Numbered from the stretch's first letter, positions 43,503 through 54,420 are shown. The stretch: 59,580 nucleotides of DNA from Triparma columacea (GCA_030267965.1 BRYA01000340.1:1-59580), one strand, 5' to 3'. Notes: a model not told the origin generated them from the letters alone. Made by a program: numbers and translations.

Positions 43503-45381
43503 ATGCAGCGAATTCAGCCTTCATTTTCAAGTCGTTTTGTCCAGGGATCAGTGAGAACGCCACCCTCCCTCGATGCTTCGAGAGATCGAACATCTCTGAG
43601 CTTGCTTCTGTATTGGTCTGGTGTTCATCTGGACGTTGAGGTGAGGCAATGTTATAAATTATGATGGGTCATAAACGCCTGATGCATGAAAATAAACGTT
43701 TCACACACAAACCTCCTGCTCCAACTCGCTCCCCCAGAAATTTGATAACATCCTCGATGCTCATACGCAACAAGAGTTCGAGAGGAGGCTAGTTAGTGCA
43801 ACAAGAATGAAGGATGCGGCAGAGCTTATTGCTACTGTTCAGAAAAATTTCATGTGGCAGGTCAACGACAATAAAGCCCTTCTACCCTATCGAGACTACT
43901 TTGTCAAGAGACTTCTAACCTGGCTTTTGTGCGTTCCTACTCTTTTCGTCGGTCATTTTATTCCTGGACAATCTAAATATTATAAAGCGATGGAGCGAGC
44001 GACTCGCGTAGATTGGGGCCTTTCCGCGACAATTGTTGCATGGCTATTTATCAACATTCCCACAGTTCTTTACCTTGTGCTTTCTCCTGTGAAATCAGTA
44101 AGGGTCGAGAAAATGATCGTTATGGTGTATTTTACGTACATATTCATGTTGACGTTACCCTATGTATTTAGGGAGACGAAGAACTGTTATGATGAGGAGG
44201 TACGTGAAGAAAAAGCGAAATTTATTCAAGTTCAACTCTGACTCGCTCAACGCTCTACCCAGGTTATCTCTTGGCAAAATGATAGTATTAACTGGGAACG
44301 CTTGGGATACGAGGTTGTCCATCTTGGGAAAACCGATGGATCTATCCGAAAGGTTAGTGTCACAGACTTCCTTTTGGGAATGACGTCTCTTTCGAAATCC
44401 GAATTTTGGAGTCATACACTAAAGCATCGAGAAGAAGTTGAGTTGAGTCGAAGAAGAGAGTCTATGGTAGATGTTGATGGTTTTTTCAACAAGAGAGTGA
44501 ACGTCTACTACCAAAGTTTCTCCCAGCAGTTTCTTTTTCTCAGTATTGGTTGTGTCTTCGCTAGCACAACCTTTCTAGTGGAAGAATCTGTTGCCGAACC
44601 TCATCGCGCCCTCTGCAATGTGTTGTTTGGCTTACTATTCTTCGGCATCGTGATTACTTGGTATGGGTTGTATGGCGTAATCTTTCATCATATGCGGAAA
44701 GCCTATGTGAGAGTAAATAAGATTACATCAACATTTAGAGGATCCACGACGTTACTTCAAGCCACACAACTCTCTGACACGTTCGAAAACAATGAAAGAA
44801 CAGCAGACGAGGATTTCTTCGATTTTGAGAACGGAGCAAATCTAGAAATGTGGTACTTCATGCACGAGCATATTCACGATACCTGCAAAATACAAGTTGC
44901 AAGTCACAATGTAGTTATGGCATTGTTCGTGCTCATAATAGTTCTTGGCGCAATCGCGCTAGTAATCCTTACCTTTCTCACATCAATAGAACGTAACTTG
45001 GTTACCTTCGTCAATCTGTTTCTGTTGGAGCTCCTGCTAGTTGGCACGCTGCTGAAGCACACAACTACTGCTGCAACTTGCAACGAGAACTTCCATCATC
45101 GCACTCTTATGGACTTGCGGAAGATTGTATTTCATAAGACGCAAGAGCTCAATGAACTCTTATACAGGGCGGAGAATGAAGAAGAGGGCCTTAAATTGAA
45201 GATTGCGAGGAAACGAAAATGCGTGTCAAACCTCAACGCAGTCATAATAATGATCAAGGAGTGTCCAAAACTACCAGGGGTGATAATGGGATTTGAAATC
45301 AAGAAGGAGCTTATCGCAAAGGTTGTTCTTGCTGTTGTTGCGAGTTGCGCGAGTGCTCTTCTTCGACTTGGGTTGACTTAA
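43503..45381 (+). CDS. Multi-pass membrane protein (3 exons), unknown function
   Basis: Exons 43503-43640, 43738-44199 and 44263-45381 join in phase 0 to 572 residues. Intron 1 is GTGAGGCAATG to CCCCCAG, intron 2 (63 bases) GTACGTG to TACCCAG. Exon 1 starts MQRIQPSFSSRFVQGS and leads into KFDNILDAHTQQEFERR. About seven membrane segments occur, in two blocks: residues 85-180 and about 290-480. The region between is soluble (TDFLLGMTSLSKSEFW; RVNKITSTFRGSTTLL). A final coiled coil and a last hydrophobic helix end LLRLGLT. Family not recognised. The same frame continues open after the stop (see 45382-45846). Confidence 0.78.
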
Positions 45382-45846
45382 ATTTTTTATTATTTGTATG
45401 GCGATCAACACGGCGGCTTCTATTATTTGCACGTAGCGACGACCATCGCCGCCGTTCCCGATCCGATTTTTGTCGCTAGCACGCCTATCGCCAGCACACC
45501 CAAAGCCAGCACACTCAAAGCCAAACCCTACAAGACTTCCCCAAAACCCATCGTTCCCATTTCTCCAGACACACCTGAGGAAGAATGTCCGAGCCCCATA
45601 CCCGTGGCCAGGAAAAGAACGTCAACCAAGACCATTGAGATAGCAACTTCTGCTGCCTCCCACCCTTCTGTTATTGCTACGCCAAAGACTGTTAGGGTTA
45701 TTAAATCTCATCCAAAATCTTTCAGTTGGCCGGCCAAGTTCTCTCAAGGAAAGACAACAAGGTGGCGATCATTTAATCTCCATTTTCCATCTTTTAGGAC
45801 GTTGAATACCCTTCATACGCAATTTGACAACGATTGTATCGATTAA
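45382..45846 (+). other. In-frame open extension after a stop codon, about 155 codons
   Basis: Directly after the TAA of the preceding gene, in the same frame, an open stretch of about 155 codons runs to the next stop. It is Pro/Thr/Ser/Lys-rich with TP-repeats (ASTPIASTPKASTLKAKPYK) and has no ATG of its own. It could be a C-terminal tail lost to a nonsense change, a tail reached by readthrough or splicing, or chance. Beyond it, 45847-46264 contains short frames only and the promoter of the acyltransferase gene. Confidence 0.4.
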
Positions 45847-46264
45847 ATAGCACTATAGGCGATCATTACGCATACAGAGGCTAGATAAAGGCAAGCTACA
45901 CAACTCAAGTCGGTGTTTTCCTCTTCACTTTGCTTCTTCAAGGACGAGAAGGAGAGACTAGAGAGGGACTCTTAGGGCACTTCAAAGGTAAGAGGGGGGT
46001 AAGCGGGGTAGTGAGGGGGGAGAAGAGTGTTGGTGATTGTTCCAATGAAGAGGTAACCCACAATCAGATTCCTGCTATGATATGCGACGTGCATTTCGGA
46101 GACACGCGCAATGATATAACGCCAGCAATCGTCAAATGGCTGCCAAACGACCATACTGAGGAACACCATCCAACACCGCCCTAATCAAACAAGCATATCC
46201 ACACACCGCACGAAACCCCCACCTCACCCCTCCTCTCCTCCCCCCCTTGCACGCTTCAGCAAAA

Positions 46265-47356
46265 ATGCGCACTCTTCTCCTCCTTCTCCTCCTCCTCCTA
46301 ACTCTCCATCTCCCCCCCCTCAATTCCTTCCTCCTCCCTCCTTCCCCCTTCCCCCCCATCCCCACCTCTTCAAATAAGTTAAAACCTCACCTCTCCATCT
46401 CTCTCCGTTCCACATCTCTCCGTTCCACCTCTCCTTTATCACCTCCAACCTCCCTCCCCCTCTCCTCCCCCTCCACCCCTCCCCAACCCCTTCTCTCCCC
46501 TTTCCCCCGCTACCTAACAATCCTAGGTTGTTATACATTCGTAACCCTAACCTGTATATTCCTACCCTTAACACTCCTCTCAACATCCCTAACTGCGAAG
46601 CTTTTAAACCTAACTAAAACAAAAGGGGAGAAACTAGCTTTGAACGCTGGGTGTAAGTGCGTTAGTTTATTGCTGAGATTTATACCATTCTCATCCTTTA
46701 AAATAACCCGGAATAAACCACCCTCAACAAACGATGGAGGTATAATGCCCTTGGAGGAGACGAAGGGGAAGAAGGTTAAACCGAAGATATGGGTGTGTAA
46801 CCACCAGTCAATGCTGGATGTTTTCTACCTAATGGCATCGTACTCACGTGGCCTCATGAGTGACGACGTTAATGCAGCTGAGTCGAGAGGTAGTAGGAGG
46901 CCCGTTAAGATTTTATATTGGCGTGGTTTAGAAGCGAACCCTGTTACTAAAATGATGTTTAAAAAATGCGGGTTCATACCCGTCGACATGGAAGGTAACG
47001 CATCAGGCGTATCCAACAACTACGACGCTAAAACATTCAGAGCTGTACTTAAGGGTGTTAAGAAAGCTACGGAAGATGGGTTTGATGTTGGAGTACTACC
47101 GGAGGGACAACTTAACCCGAGATTTCAAGAGGGTTTACTTGAATGCTATCAGGGGGCGTGGAAAATGGCAAAGTTAACTAGGGGGGAAGTTGAGATTATC
47201 GGCATCAAAGGAACAGGGAGAATATGGCATGCGGATAAAGGAGTTGTTGGGGAAGGGAGGATTGTTGAAGTAAGAAGATGGGGGAAAGGGATACAGGATC
47301 CGGAAGAGGGGGCGGAGGAGTTTAAAAGAATTGTGGGGGAATATGGGAAGGGTTGA
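46265..47356 (+). CDS. Plastid 1-acylglycerol-3-phosphate acyltransferase (PlsC type)
   Basis: Single exon, 363 residues. The first ATG is at 46265; the frame is open 18 bases upstream but without another ATG. Residues 1-25 are a Leu-rich signal peptide ending PLNSF, then a Ser/Pro/Thr-rich transit stretch, matching secondary-plastid import. A membrane segment follows at 83-110. PlsC motifs: catalytic NHQSMLD at 179-185, KILYWRGLEANP and CGFIPVD about 215-241, and PEGQLNP at 279-285 in place of the usual PEGTR. The enzyme adds the second acyl chain to lysophosphatidic acid to make phosphatidic acid for plastid lipids. The altered substrate motif leaves room for another acyl acceptor. Confidence 0.9.
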   Translation: MRTLLLLLLLLLTLHLPPLNSFLLPPSPFPPIPTSSNKLKPHLSISLRSTSLRSTSPLSPPTSLPLSSPSTPPQPLLSPFPRYLTILGCYTFVTLTCIFLPLTLLSTSLTAKLLNLTKTKGEKLALNAGCKCVSLLLRFIPFSSFKITRNKPPSTNDGGIMPLEETKGKKVKPKIWVCNHQSMLDVFYLMASYSRGLMSDDVNAAESRGSRRPVKILYWRGLEANPVTKMMFKKCGFIPVDMEGNASGVSNNYDAKTFRAVLKGVKKATEDGFDVGVLPEGQLNPRFQEGLLECYQGAWKMAKLTRGEVEIIGIKGTGRIWHADKGVVGEGRIVEVRRWGKGIQDPEEGAEEFKRIVGEYGKG

Positions 47357-47409
47357 AAGGTTCGAGGAAATGCAGTTTTGATGAAGCAACCTTGTCAATG
47401 ATATTATTT

Positions 47410-48156
47410 TCACACAGTCAGGTCGCCCTTTATACACTCCTCTACAACCTTCCTAAGGTGTCCGTTCTCAAGCGCAGCCTTAACCCTATCTTTATCACCC
47501 AGTTGTTTCGAGACTTGTTTATCGTTCGCGTGCGTACCCGGTGTCACTGAAACGTGGAAAGGACATGATAATGGTAGTGATCGTGACAGCTTTGTTGACA
47601 CGCATAAACCTATTAACGTTGCCATTGAACAGTGGGGGACTGTTGGGGTGAAGGTCACGTGAATACGGGACTGGGGGGATATGGTTATCAAGGTGGGGGA
47701 TACTACGGAAAGGGAAGAGAGAGTTAAGGGGTGCTCAGGGTCGGTTATTGTTGATATGTAGTTGAATATCTCGGAGGGGGTGTAGGGGTCGTGGGAAGGT
47801 GTAGGGGGAGTGTTTGATGGGGGAGGGAAGGTGATTGTATGGGGTATGCAATGTTTAGTGGGTGGAGGGATATGATTATATATTTGTTGTTGTTGTTGTT
47901 TGGTGTTGTTGTTTATGATGTAGTTACAGAATGTGTTATCGTATGTTGTTGTAGTTGTGTTTATCCCCAAAGAGTCTCTAAATTGTGTGTTAAATTGATG
48001 ATCCTTGTCACACGATGCCTGCTCTTGTTTGTCCAAATTGTCAGCATTGAGAGCTTTATGGCGTAGGATGTCTTTGTACCATGATGGATATTCATTGTAT
48101 TCATTCAAATGCGTAGATGACGATTGTTTTACAATTGGATTGGCGTTATCTTTCAT
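47410..48156 (-). CDS. CIA2: CIA2/MIP18-family cytosolic iron-sulfur cluster targeting protein
   Basis: Single exon, 248 residues, ending 53 bases from the convergent acyltransferase stop. The C-terminal half is a MIP18 (DUF59-like) domain: PYTPSEIFNYISTITDPEHP, then TPTVPHCSMATLIGLCV with the conserved reactive Cys in PHCSMATLIG, CPFHVSVTPGTHANDKQV, and KDRVKAALENGHLRKVVEEC. This matches CIAO2 proteins, which with CIA1 and MMS19 deliver Fe-S clusters to nuclear and cytosolic enzymes. The N-terminal 115 residues are a lineage-specific extension rich in Asn, Thr and Gln, with a short Gln run, absent from typical members of about 160 residues. Confidence 0.94.
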   Translation of the reverse strand: MKDNANPIVKQSSSTHLNEYNEYPSWYKDILRHKALNADNLDKQEQASCDKDHQFNTQFRDSLGINTTTTTYDNTFCNYIINNNTKQQQQQIYNHIPPPTKHCIPHTITFPPPSNTPPTPSHDPYTPSEIFNYISTITDPEHPLTLSSLSVVSPTLITISPQSRIHVTFTPTVPHCSMATLIGLCVSTKLSRSLPLSCPFHVSVTPGTHANDKQVSKQLGDKDRVKAALENGHLRKVVEECIKGDLTV

Positions 48157-48454
48157 TATTTACAAATAATGAGCAAATAATTGGGGGTGGAGAAATGGGC
48201 AGAATTTGGCAAGAAAACTATACTATAGCTACGTTTCACAACTTACCAAACTCTTCACAATACCAACAACGACAATAATACCTACACCATATCCAAACAC
48301 ATTATAGGCTTTAGCTCAAATTTGGTCCCCAACAAAACTACATCGCCAAATCCCTAACTTTCAATCTCCTCCTCTCCATCTAAACATTCACGCCATACCC
48401 TAACTCAAGCGCTGTCAGTACTATTACTACCATCCTTCCCAAATCCTTCCCAAA

Positions 48455-49081
48455 ATGCCCAAATCAGCAGTATACTCTGGCAAAGAGAGCTTTGTGAATG
48501 ATCGTGAACTCACAGAGGTGATTTTTGCAAAGGGAGTGACGTCGATTGCCGATAACGCCTTCTTGGGATGCGCCTCCCTCGCAGCCATCACAATCCCGGG
48601 CGGAGTGACGATGATTGGCTATAACGCCTTCAGGGGATGCTCCTCCCTCGCAGCCATCACCATCCCGGACTCTGTGACGACCATTAGCTTTTGCGCCTTC
48701 GTCGGATGCTCCTCCCTCACGGCCATCACAATCCCGGACGGAGTGACGATGATTGACGAAAAAGCCTTTTACGGATGCGTAGCTCTGACTAGAATCAGTT
48801 TATCTCCTGCCGTCTCTATCGGTTCAAACTGCTTCTCAAACTGCACTGCCCTAATCTCTGCCGCTGCCGATCAAAATATGCCGACTGTCAAGGACCTCCT
48901 AAATTCTAGGTGGCACCGCATACTTGAACGCGTCACCGTTTTGTCCTGCCTCAAGACACTCTTTACGGACCAGAAAAAGAGGAAGCGACAGGACGGAAGT
49001 GAAGCGCAAACACTTGGGGTAACTGCGACACGCAAGAGGCTCCCGAAGGTTATGTGGAGAGTTATTCTGGAATTTCTGTAA
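48455..49081 (+). CDS. BspA-type leucine-rich repeat protein, copy 4 (5 repeats, short)
   Basis: Single exon, 208 residues, starting MPKSAVYSGKESF without the acidic leader of copies 2 and 3. Only five 23-residue repeats, ending LSPAVSIGSNCFSNC. The C-terminal domain is of a second subtype: MPTVKDLLNSRWHRILERVT, LCLKTLF-like core, the basic DQKKRKRQDGSEAQ and then RLPKVMWRVILEFL. It is the shortest copy and defines the minimal gene: cap, few repeats, C-terminal domain. First of three tandem units. Confidence 0.92.
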   Translation: MPKSAVYSGKESFVNDRELTEVIFAKGVTSIADNAFLGCASLAAITIPGGVTMIGYNAFRGCSSLAAITIPDSVTTISFCAFVGCSSLTAITIPDGVTMIDEKAFYGCVALTRISLSPAVSIGSNCFSNCTALISAAADQNMPTVKDLLNSRWHRILERVTVLSCLKTLFTDQKKRKRQDGSEAQTLGVTATRKRLPKVMWRVILEFL

Positions 49082-49504
49082 CTCTAAAATCAATTTGAAC
49101 AATGTAGGCAAGAAAAGTGTCATATTCTTTAGCTCTTTTCAGAAGCGACATGGCTCATGTTGCTCCCTGAGCTATTTTAGAGTAGCTCTTACAAGTAGAG
49201 GAAAAATGAGGAAAATGAGGAAAACCTTGGTGGGATTTGGGCAGAATTTGACAAGAAAACTGTATTATACACTTTAGCTACGTTTCACAACCAACCTAAC
49301 TCTTCACAATACAAACAACAATACTACTACCTACATCATATCCAAACACATTACAGGCTTTAGCTCAAATTTGGTCCCCAACAAAACTACTTCGCCCACA
49401 TCCCTAACTTTCAATCTCCTCCTCTCCATCTAAACATTCACTCCATACCCTAGCTCGAGCGCTATCAGTACTATTAGTTTCATCCTTCCCAAAACCTTCC
49501 CAAA

Positions 49505-50344
49505 ATGCCCAAATCAGCAGTATACTGGCAAAGAGTCATTCAGAGCTTCTTTGAAGATCATGAACTCACAGAGGTGACTTTTGCAGAGGGAGTGACGTCG
49601 ATTTGCTGTGAGGCCTTCTACGGATGCTCCTCCCTCGCAGCCATCACAATCCCGGACGGAGTGACGTCGATTGGCAATTGTGCCTTCAGCGGATGCTCCT
49701 CCCTCACGGCCATCACCATCCCGGACGGAGTGACAACAATTGGCAAGAACACCTTCTTCAGATGCTCCTCCCTCGCAGCCATCACAATTCCGGACACAGT
49801 GACGACGATAAGAGTTGGCGCCTTCAGGGGATGCTCCTCCCTCGCAGCTATCACCATCCCAGACACAGTGACGTCGATTGGCAATTACACCTTCAGGGGA
49901 TGCTCCTCCCTCGCAGCCATCACCATCCCGGACGGAGTGACGAAGATTGGCAATTACACCTTCTGCGAATGCTCCTCCCTCGCAGCCATCACAATCCCGG
50001 ACTCAGTGATGACGATTGAAGATTACGCCTTTTACGGATGCGTAGCTCTGACTAGAATCAATTTATCTCCTGCCGTCTCTATCGGTTCAAACTGCTTCTC
50101 AAACTGCACTGCCCTAATCTCTGCCGCTGCCGCTCAAAATATGCCGACTGTCAAGGACCTCCTAAATTCTAGGTGGCACCGCATACTTGAACGCGTCACC
50201 GTTCTGGTATGCCTCAAGACACTCTTTACTACCCAGAAAAAGAGGAAGCGACAGGACGGAAGTGAAGCGCAAACACTTGGGGTAACTGCGACACGCAAGA
50301 GGCTCCCGAAGGTGATGTGGAGAGTTATTCTGGAATTTCTGTAA
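49505..50344 (+). CDS. BspA-type leucine-rich repeat protein, copy 5 (8 repeats)
   Basis: Single exon, 279 residues, starting MPKSAVYWQRVIQS. Eight repeats; the last full ones (DSVMTIEDYAFYGC, then LSPAVSIGSNCFSNC) and the C-terminal domain nearly match copies 4 and 6, while the middle repeats differ. The flanks match the other two units. It ends RLPKVMWRVILEFL. Soluble and without a signal peptide. Confidence 0.92.
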   Translation: MPKSAVYWQRVIQSFFEDHELTEVTFAEGVTSICCEAFYGCSSLAAITIPDGVTSIGNCAFSGCSSLTAITIPDGVTTIGKNTFFRCSSLAAITIPDTVTTIRVGAFRGCSSLAAITIPDTVTSIGNYTFRGCSSLAAITIPDGVTKIGNYTFCECSSLAAITIPDSVMTIEDYAFYGCVALTRINLSPAVSIGSNCFSNCTALISAAAAQNMPTVKDLLNSRWHRILERVTVLVCLKTLFTTQKKRKRQDGSEAQTLGVTATRKRLPKVMWRVILEFL

Positions 50345-50783
50345 CTCTAAAATCAATTTGAACAATGTAGGCAAGAAAAGTGTCATAGAGTCTTTATTTC
50401 TTTTCAGAAGCGACATGCTCATGCTGCTCCCTGAGCAATTTTAGAGTAGCTCCCACCAAGTAGAGAAAAAATGAGGAAAGGCTTGGTGGGAGATTTGGGC
50501 AGAATTTGGCAAGAAAACTGCATAAACACTTCATTATACACTTTAGCTACGTTTTACAACTTACCTAACTCTTCACAATACAAACAACAATACTACTATC
50601 TACACCATATCCAAACAAATTATAGGCTTTAGCTAAAATTTGGTCCCCAACAATACTACATCGTCCAATCCCTTACTTTCAATCTCCTCCTCTCCATCTA
50701 AACATTCATCCCATACCCTAACTCAAGCGCTGTCAGTACTATTACTATCATCCTTCCCAAATACTTCCCAAATCCTTCCCAAA

Positions 50784-52253
50784 ATGCCCAAATCAGCAGT
50801 ATACTCTGGCGTAGAGAGATTCTATTTTGATCGTGAACTCACAGAGGTGATTTTTGCAAAGGGAGTGACGAAGATTGGCAAAGACGCCTTCCACGGTTGC
50901 TACTCCCTCGCAGCCATCACAATCCCGAACGGAGTGACAATGATTGGCATTAGCGCCTTTGAAAGCTGCGACTCCCTCGCAGCAATCACAATCCCGGACT
51001 CTGTGACATCGATTGGCCATAACGCCTTCTTGGGATGCTCCTCCCTCACGGCCATCACCATCCCGGACTCAGTGACGTGGATTTGCAATGGCGCCTTCAT
51101 GGAATGCTCCTCCCTCGCAGCCATCACAATCCCAGACTCAGTGACGATAATTGACAATTACGCCTTCAACAAATGCTCCTCCCTCACGGCCATCACAATC
51201 CCGGACTCAGTGACTATGATTGGCAATTACGCCTTCAGCAGATGCTCCTCCCTGGCAGCTATCACGATCCCGGACTCAGTTACAATGATTGGCAAAGACG
51301 CCTTCGATAGTTGCTCCGCCCTCGCAGCCATCACAATCTTGGACGGAGTGACGACGATTGGCGAAAGGGCCTTCCGCGGATGCTCCTCCCTTACTGCCAT
51401 CACAATCCCGGACACGGTGACGACTATTGCCTTTGGCGCCTTCAGGGAATGCTCCTCCCTCGCAGCCATCACAATCCCGGACTCTGTGACAACGATTGGC
51501 AGAAGCGCCTTCTTCGGATGCTCCTCCCTCACAGCCATCACAATCCCGGACTCTGTGACGGAGATTGGTGAGCGCGCCTTCTTGGGATGCTCCTCCCTCG
51601 CAGCCATCACAATCCCGTACTCAGTGACGAGGATTGGCATGTTAGTCTTCGAAGAATGCTCCTCCCTCACAGCCATCACCATCCCGGACTCAGTGACGTG
51701 GATTAGCGATGGCGCCTTCTACGGATGCTCATCCCTCACGGCCATCACCATCCCGGACTCAGTGAAGTCGATTGGCAATCTGCCTTCGACTTATGGCGCC
51801 TTCAGTGGATGCTCCTCCCTCACAGCCATCACTATCCCGGACTCGGTGACCACGCTTCATTATAGCGCCTTCAGTGGATGCACCTCCCTCGCAGCCATCA
51901 CAATCCCGGACTCAGTGATGACGATTGAAGATTACGCCTTTTACGGATGCGTAGCTCTGACTAGAATCAGTTTATCTCCTGCCGTCTCCGTTGGTAATGA
52001 CTGCTTTTCGAACTGCACTGCCCTTATCTCTGCCGCTGCCTCACAAAATATGTCGACTGTTGAGGACCTCCTCCATTCTAGGTGGCACCGCATACAAGCA
52101 CGCGTCACCGTTCTGGTATGCCTCAAGACACTCTTTACGGACCAGAAAAAGAGGAAGCGACAGGACGGAAGTGAAGCGCAAACACTTGGGGTAACTGCGA
52201 CACGCAAGAGGCTCCCGAAGGTTATGTGGAGAGTCATTCTGGAATTTCTGTAA
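50784..52253 (+). CDS. BspA-type leucine-rich repeat protein, copy 6 (17 repeats)
   Basis: Single exon, 489 residues from the ATG at 50784, chosen because MPKSAVYSG begins the sister copies; the frame is open upstream but that part is the duplicated promoter. Seventeen repeats, mostly of the DSVT subtype. Repeat 14 carries a six-residue insertion (IGNLPSTYGAF). C-terminal domain as in copies 4 and 5, ending VMWRVILEFL. Third and longest of the tandem units; its stop is 430 bases from the stop of the convergent kinase-RING-WD40 gene. Confidence 0.92.
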   Translation: MPKSAVYSGVERFYFDRELTEVIFAKGVTKIGKDAFHGCYSLAAITIPNGVTMIGISAFESCDSLAAITIPDSVTSIGHNAFLGCSSLTAITIPDSVTWICNGAFMECSSLAAITIPDSVTIIDNYAFNKCSSLTAITIPDSVTMIGNYAFSRCSSLAAITIPDSVTMIGKDAFDSCSALAAITILDGVTTIGERAFRGCSSLTAITIPDTVTTIAFGAFRECSSLAAITIPDSVTTIGRSAFFGCSSLTAITIPDSVTEIGERAFLGCSSLAAITIPYSVTRIGMLVFEECSSLTAITIPDSVTWISDGAFYGCSSLTAITIPDSVKSIGNLPSTYGAFSGCSSLTAITIPDSVTTLHYSAFSGCTSLAAITIPDSVMTIEDYAFYGCVALTRISLSPAVSVGNDCFSNCTALISAAASQNMSTVEDLLHSRWHRIQARVTVLVCLKTLFTDQKKRKRQDGSEAQTLGVTATRKRLPKVMWRVILEFL

Positions 52254-52682
52254 CTCTAAAATCAATTTGAACAATGTAGGCAAGAAAAGTGTCATAGAGT
52301 CTTTATTTCTTTTCAGAAGCGACATGCTCATGTTGCTCCCTGAGCTATTTTACAGCCATTCTATCTCTTACAAGTAGAGAGGGAAAATGAGGGGAAAATT
52401 CCAGAATTATTTCCCTCTCAAAGGCCCCTTGCACAATTTTTGCCCGCGAAGCAACGCTCGCAGCGCCGCATACCCGTGCAAGATTGGTATGGACTAATTT
52501 GTGTACGCCCGACAAAAGCCGGGAACAGCAAAAGCCGGGAACAGCAGAGGGAAGGGCAAAGGAAGGGAAAAGGAGCAACACGTCCAACAATGAGGAGTAA
52601 CAGGGAATTGAAGACACAGAGATGTCAGTAGCGAAACGTGACAAGTTGTTTGTATAAGCAACCACATCTTGATTAGGGTCGA
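52254..52682. other. Convergent intergenic, no gene seen
   Basis: The first 140 bases are the 3' flank shared by the three tandem BspA-type units. The remainder contains a short direct repeat (AAAAGCCGGGAACAGC, twice near 52514-52545). No coding or RNA signal. Confidence 0.55.
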
Positions 52683-54420
52683 TTATGTGCTCCACACCTT
52701 CACCGTAAAATCCTCAGAGCCTGACACTACCACATCACCAGCAATCGCAACATCATTGACCCGATTCATGTGCCCCGTCAATGTCTTGATGCATAATCCT
52801 GTAGATATCTGCCAAACCTTCGCCGTCTCGTCACTAGAACCTGACACTACCACATCACCTGCAATCGCAATGCTCATAACACCACGCGTGTGCCCAGTCA
52901 ATGTCTTGATGCATGATCCTGTAGATATCTGCCACACCTTCACAGTCTTGTCATCAGAACCTGACACTATCACATCACCAGCAATCGCAACATCATTGAC
53001 CCAACTCGTGTGCCCAGTCAATGTCTTGATGCATGATCCTGTAGATATCTGCCACACCTTCACCGTATTGTCACTAGAACCTGACACTACCACATCACCA
53101 GCAGTCGAAACGCTAAAGACATCATTCGTGTGCCCCGTCAATGTCTTGATGCATGATCCTGTAGATATCTGCCAAACCTTCACCGTATAGTCCCAAGAAC
53201 CTGACACTACCAAATCACCAGCAATCGCAACACCAACGACAACATCGGTGTGCCCAGACAATGTGATGCATGATCCTGTAGATATCTGCCACACCTTCAC
53301 CGTATGGTCACTAGAACCTGACACTACCAAATCACCAGCAATCGCAACACCATTGACACAATCCGTGTGCCCCGTCAATGTCTTGATGCATGATCCTGTA
53401 GATATCTGCCACACCTTAACCGTCTTGTCATAAGAACCTGACACTACAACATCACCAGCATTCGCAACGTTATTGATACCATCCGTGTGCCCCGTCAATG
53501 TCTTGATGCAACTTAAGTTCCTCGCATCGAATGTTCTGCCACTTGGCACGAGCTGTCCGACATACCTCTCATCTGTGCTCCACACCTTCACCGTCTGGTC
53601 CCAAGAACCTGACACTACCAAATCACCAGCAATCGCAACGCTATAGACACTATTCGTGTGCCCCGTCAATGTCTTGATGCATGATCCTGTAGATATCTGC
53701 CACACCTTCACAGTCTTGTCATAAGAACCTGACACTACAACATCACCAGCAATCGCAACACTACTGACAAAATCAGTGTGTCCCGTCAATGTCTTGATGC
53801 ATGATCCTGTAGATATCTGCCACACCTTCACCGTCTTGTCAACAGAACCTGACACTACAACATCACCAGCAATCGCAACACCATAGACCCAATCCGCGTG
53901 CCCCGTCAATGTCTTGATGCATGATCCTGTAGATATCTGCCACACCTTCACAGTCTTGTCATAAGAACCTGACACTACAACATCACCAGCAATCGCAACG
54001 CTAACGACAGCTTCAGTGTGTCCCGTCAATGTCTTGATGCATGATCCTGTAGATATCTGCCACACCTTCACCGTTTTGTCATAAGAACCTGACACTACAA
54101 CATCACCAGCAATCGCAACACTACTGACCCAATGCGTGTGCCCCGTCAATGTCTTGATGCATGATCCTGTAGATATCTGCCAAACCTTCACCGTCACGTC
54201 CCTAGAACCTGACACTACCACATCACCAGCAATCGCAACGCTATTGACAGTACCCGTGTGCCCCGTCAATGTCTTGATGCATGATCCTGTAGATATCTGC
54301 CACACCTTAACCATCCTGTCACTAGAACCTGACACAACCACATCACCAGCAATCGCAACACCATAGACCTTATGTGTGTGCCCAGTCAATGTCTTGATGC
54401 AACTTAAGTTCCTCGCATCT
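52683..54420 (-). repeat. 120-bp near-identical WD40-coding repeats, 14 copies
   Basis: The segment GATCCTGTAGATATCTGCCA recurs at 120-base spacing (for example near 52794, 52914, 53034, 53154, and 53694, 53814, 53934, 54054), with identical flanks and a few variable codons. A longer unit around 53500-53590 holds the inter-propeller linker and matches 54400-54480. Such DNA-level sameness points to ongoing recombination or conversion among repeats. Confidence 0.9.

Larger units (their letters stand above)
48181..52400 (+). repeat. Three tandem BspA-type gene units with shared flanks
   Basis: Each unit has about 270 bases of upstream sequence (from GGCAAGAAAACT, through CCATATCCAAACA and TTTGGTCCCCAACAA, to CTTCCCAAAATGCCC), the gene, then a common 3' flank (ACTCTAAAATCAATTTGAAC and CAGAAGCGACATG). 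Units begin near 48210, 49245 and 50505. Gene length varies only through LRR number (5, 8, 17). This is a recent tandem expansion. Confidence 0.88.

Noticed and set aside
45930..46184. 84-codon plus-strand frame
   Set aside because: No domain, no recognisable exon signals; part of it lies in the presumed promoter of the acyltransferase gene.
48181..52400. CRISPR array
   Set aside because: The regular repeats are 69-bp coding units of LRR proteins in a eukaryotic genome; no palindromic repeats, spacers or cas genes.
52669..53190. Plus-strand repeat protein (DPVDICHTFTV units)
   Set aside because: Antisense of the WD40-coding 120-bp repeats; the minus strand has intact WD40 motifs and a verified splice.
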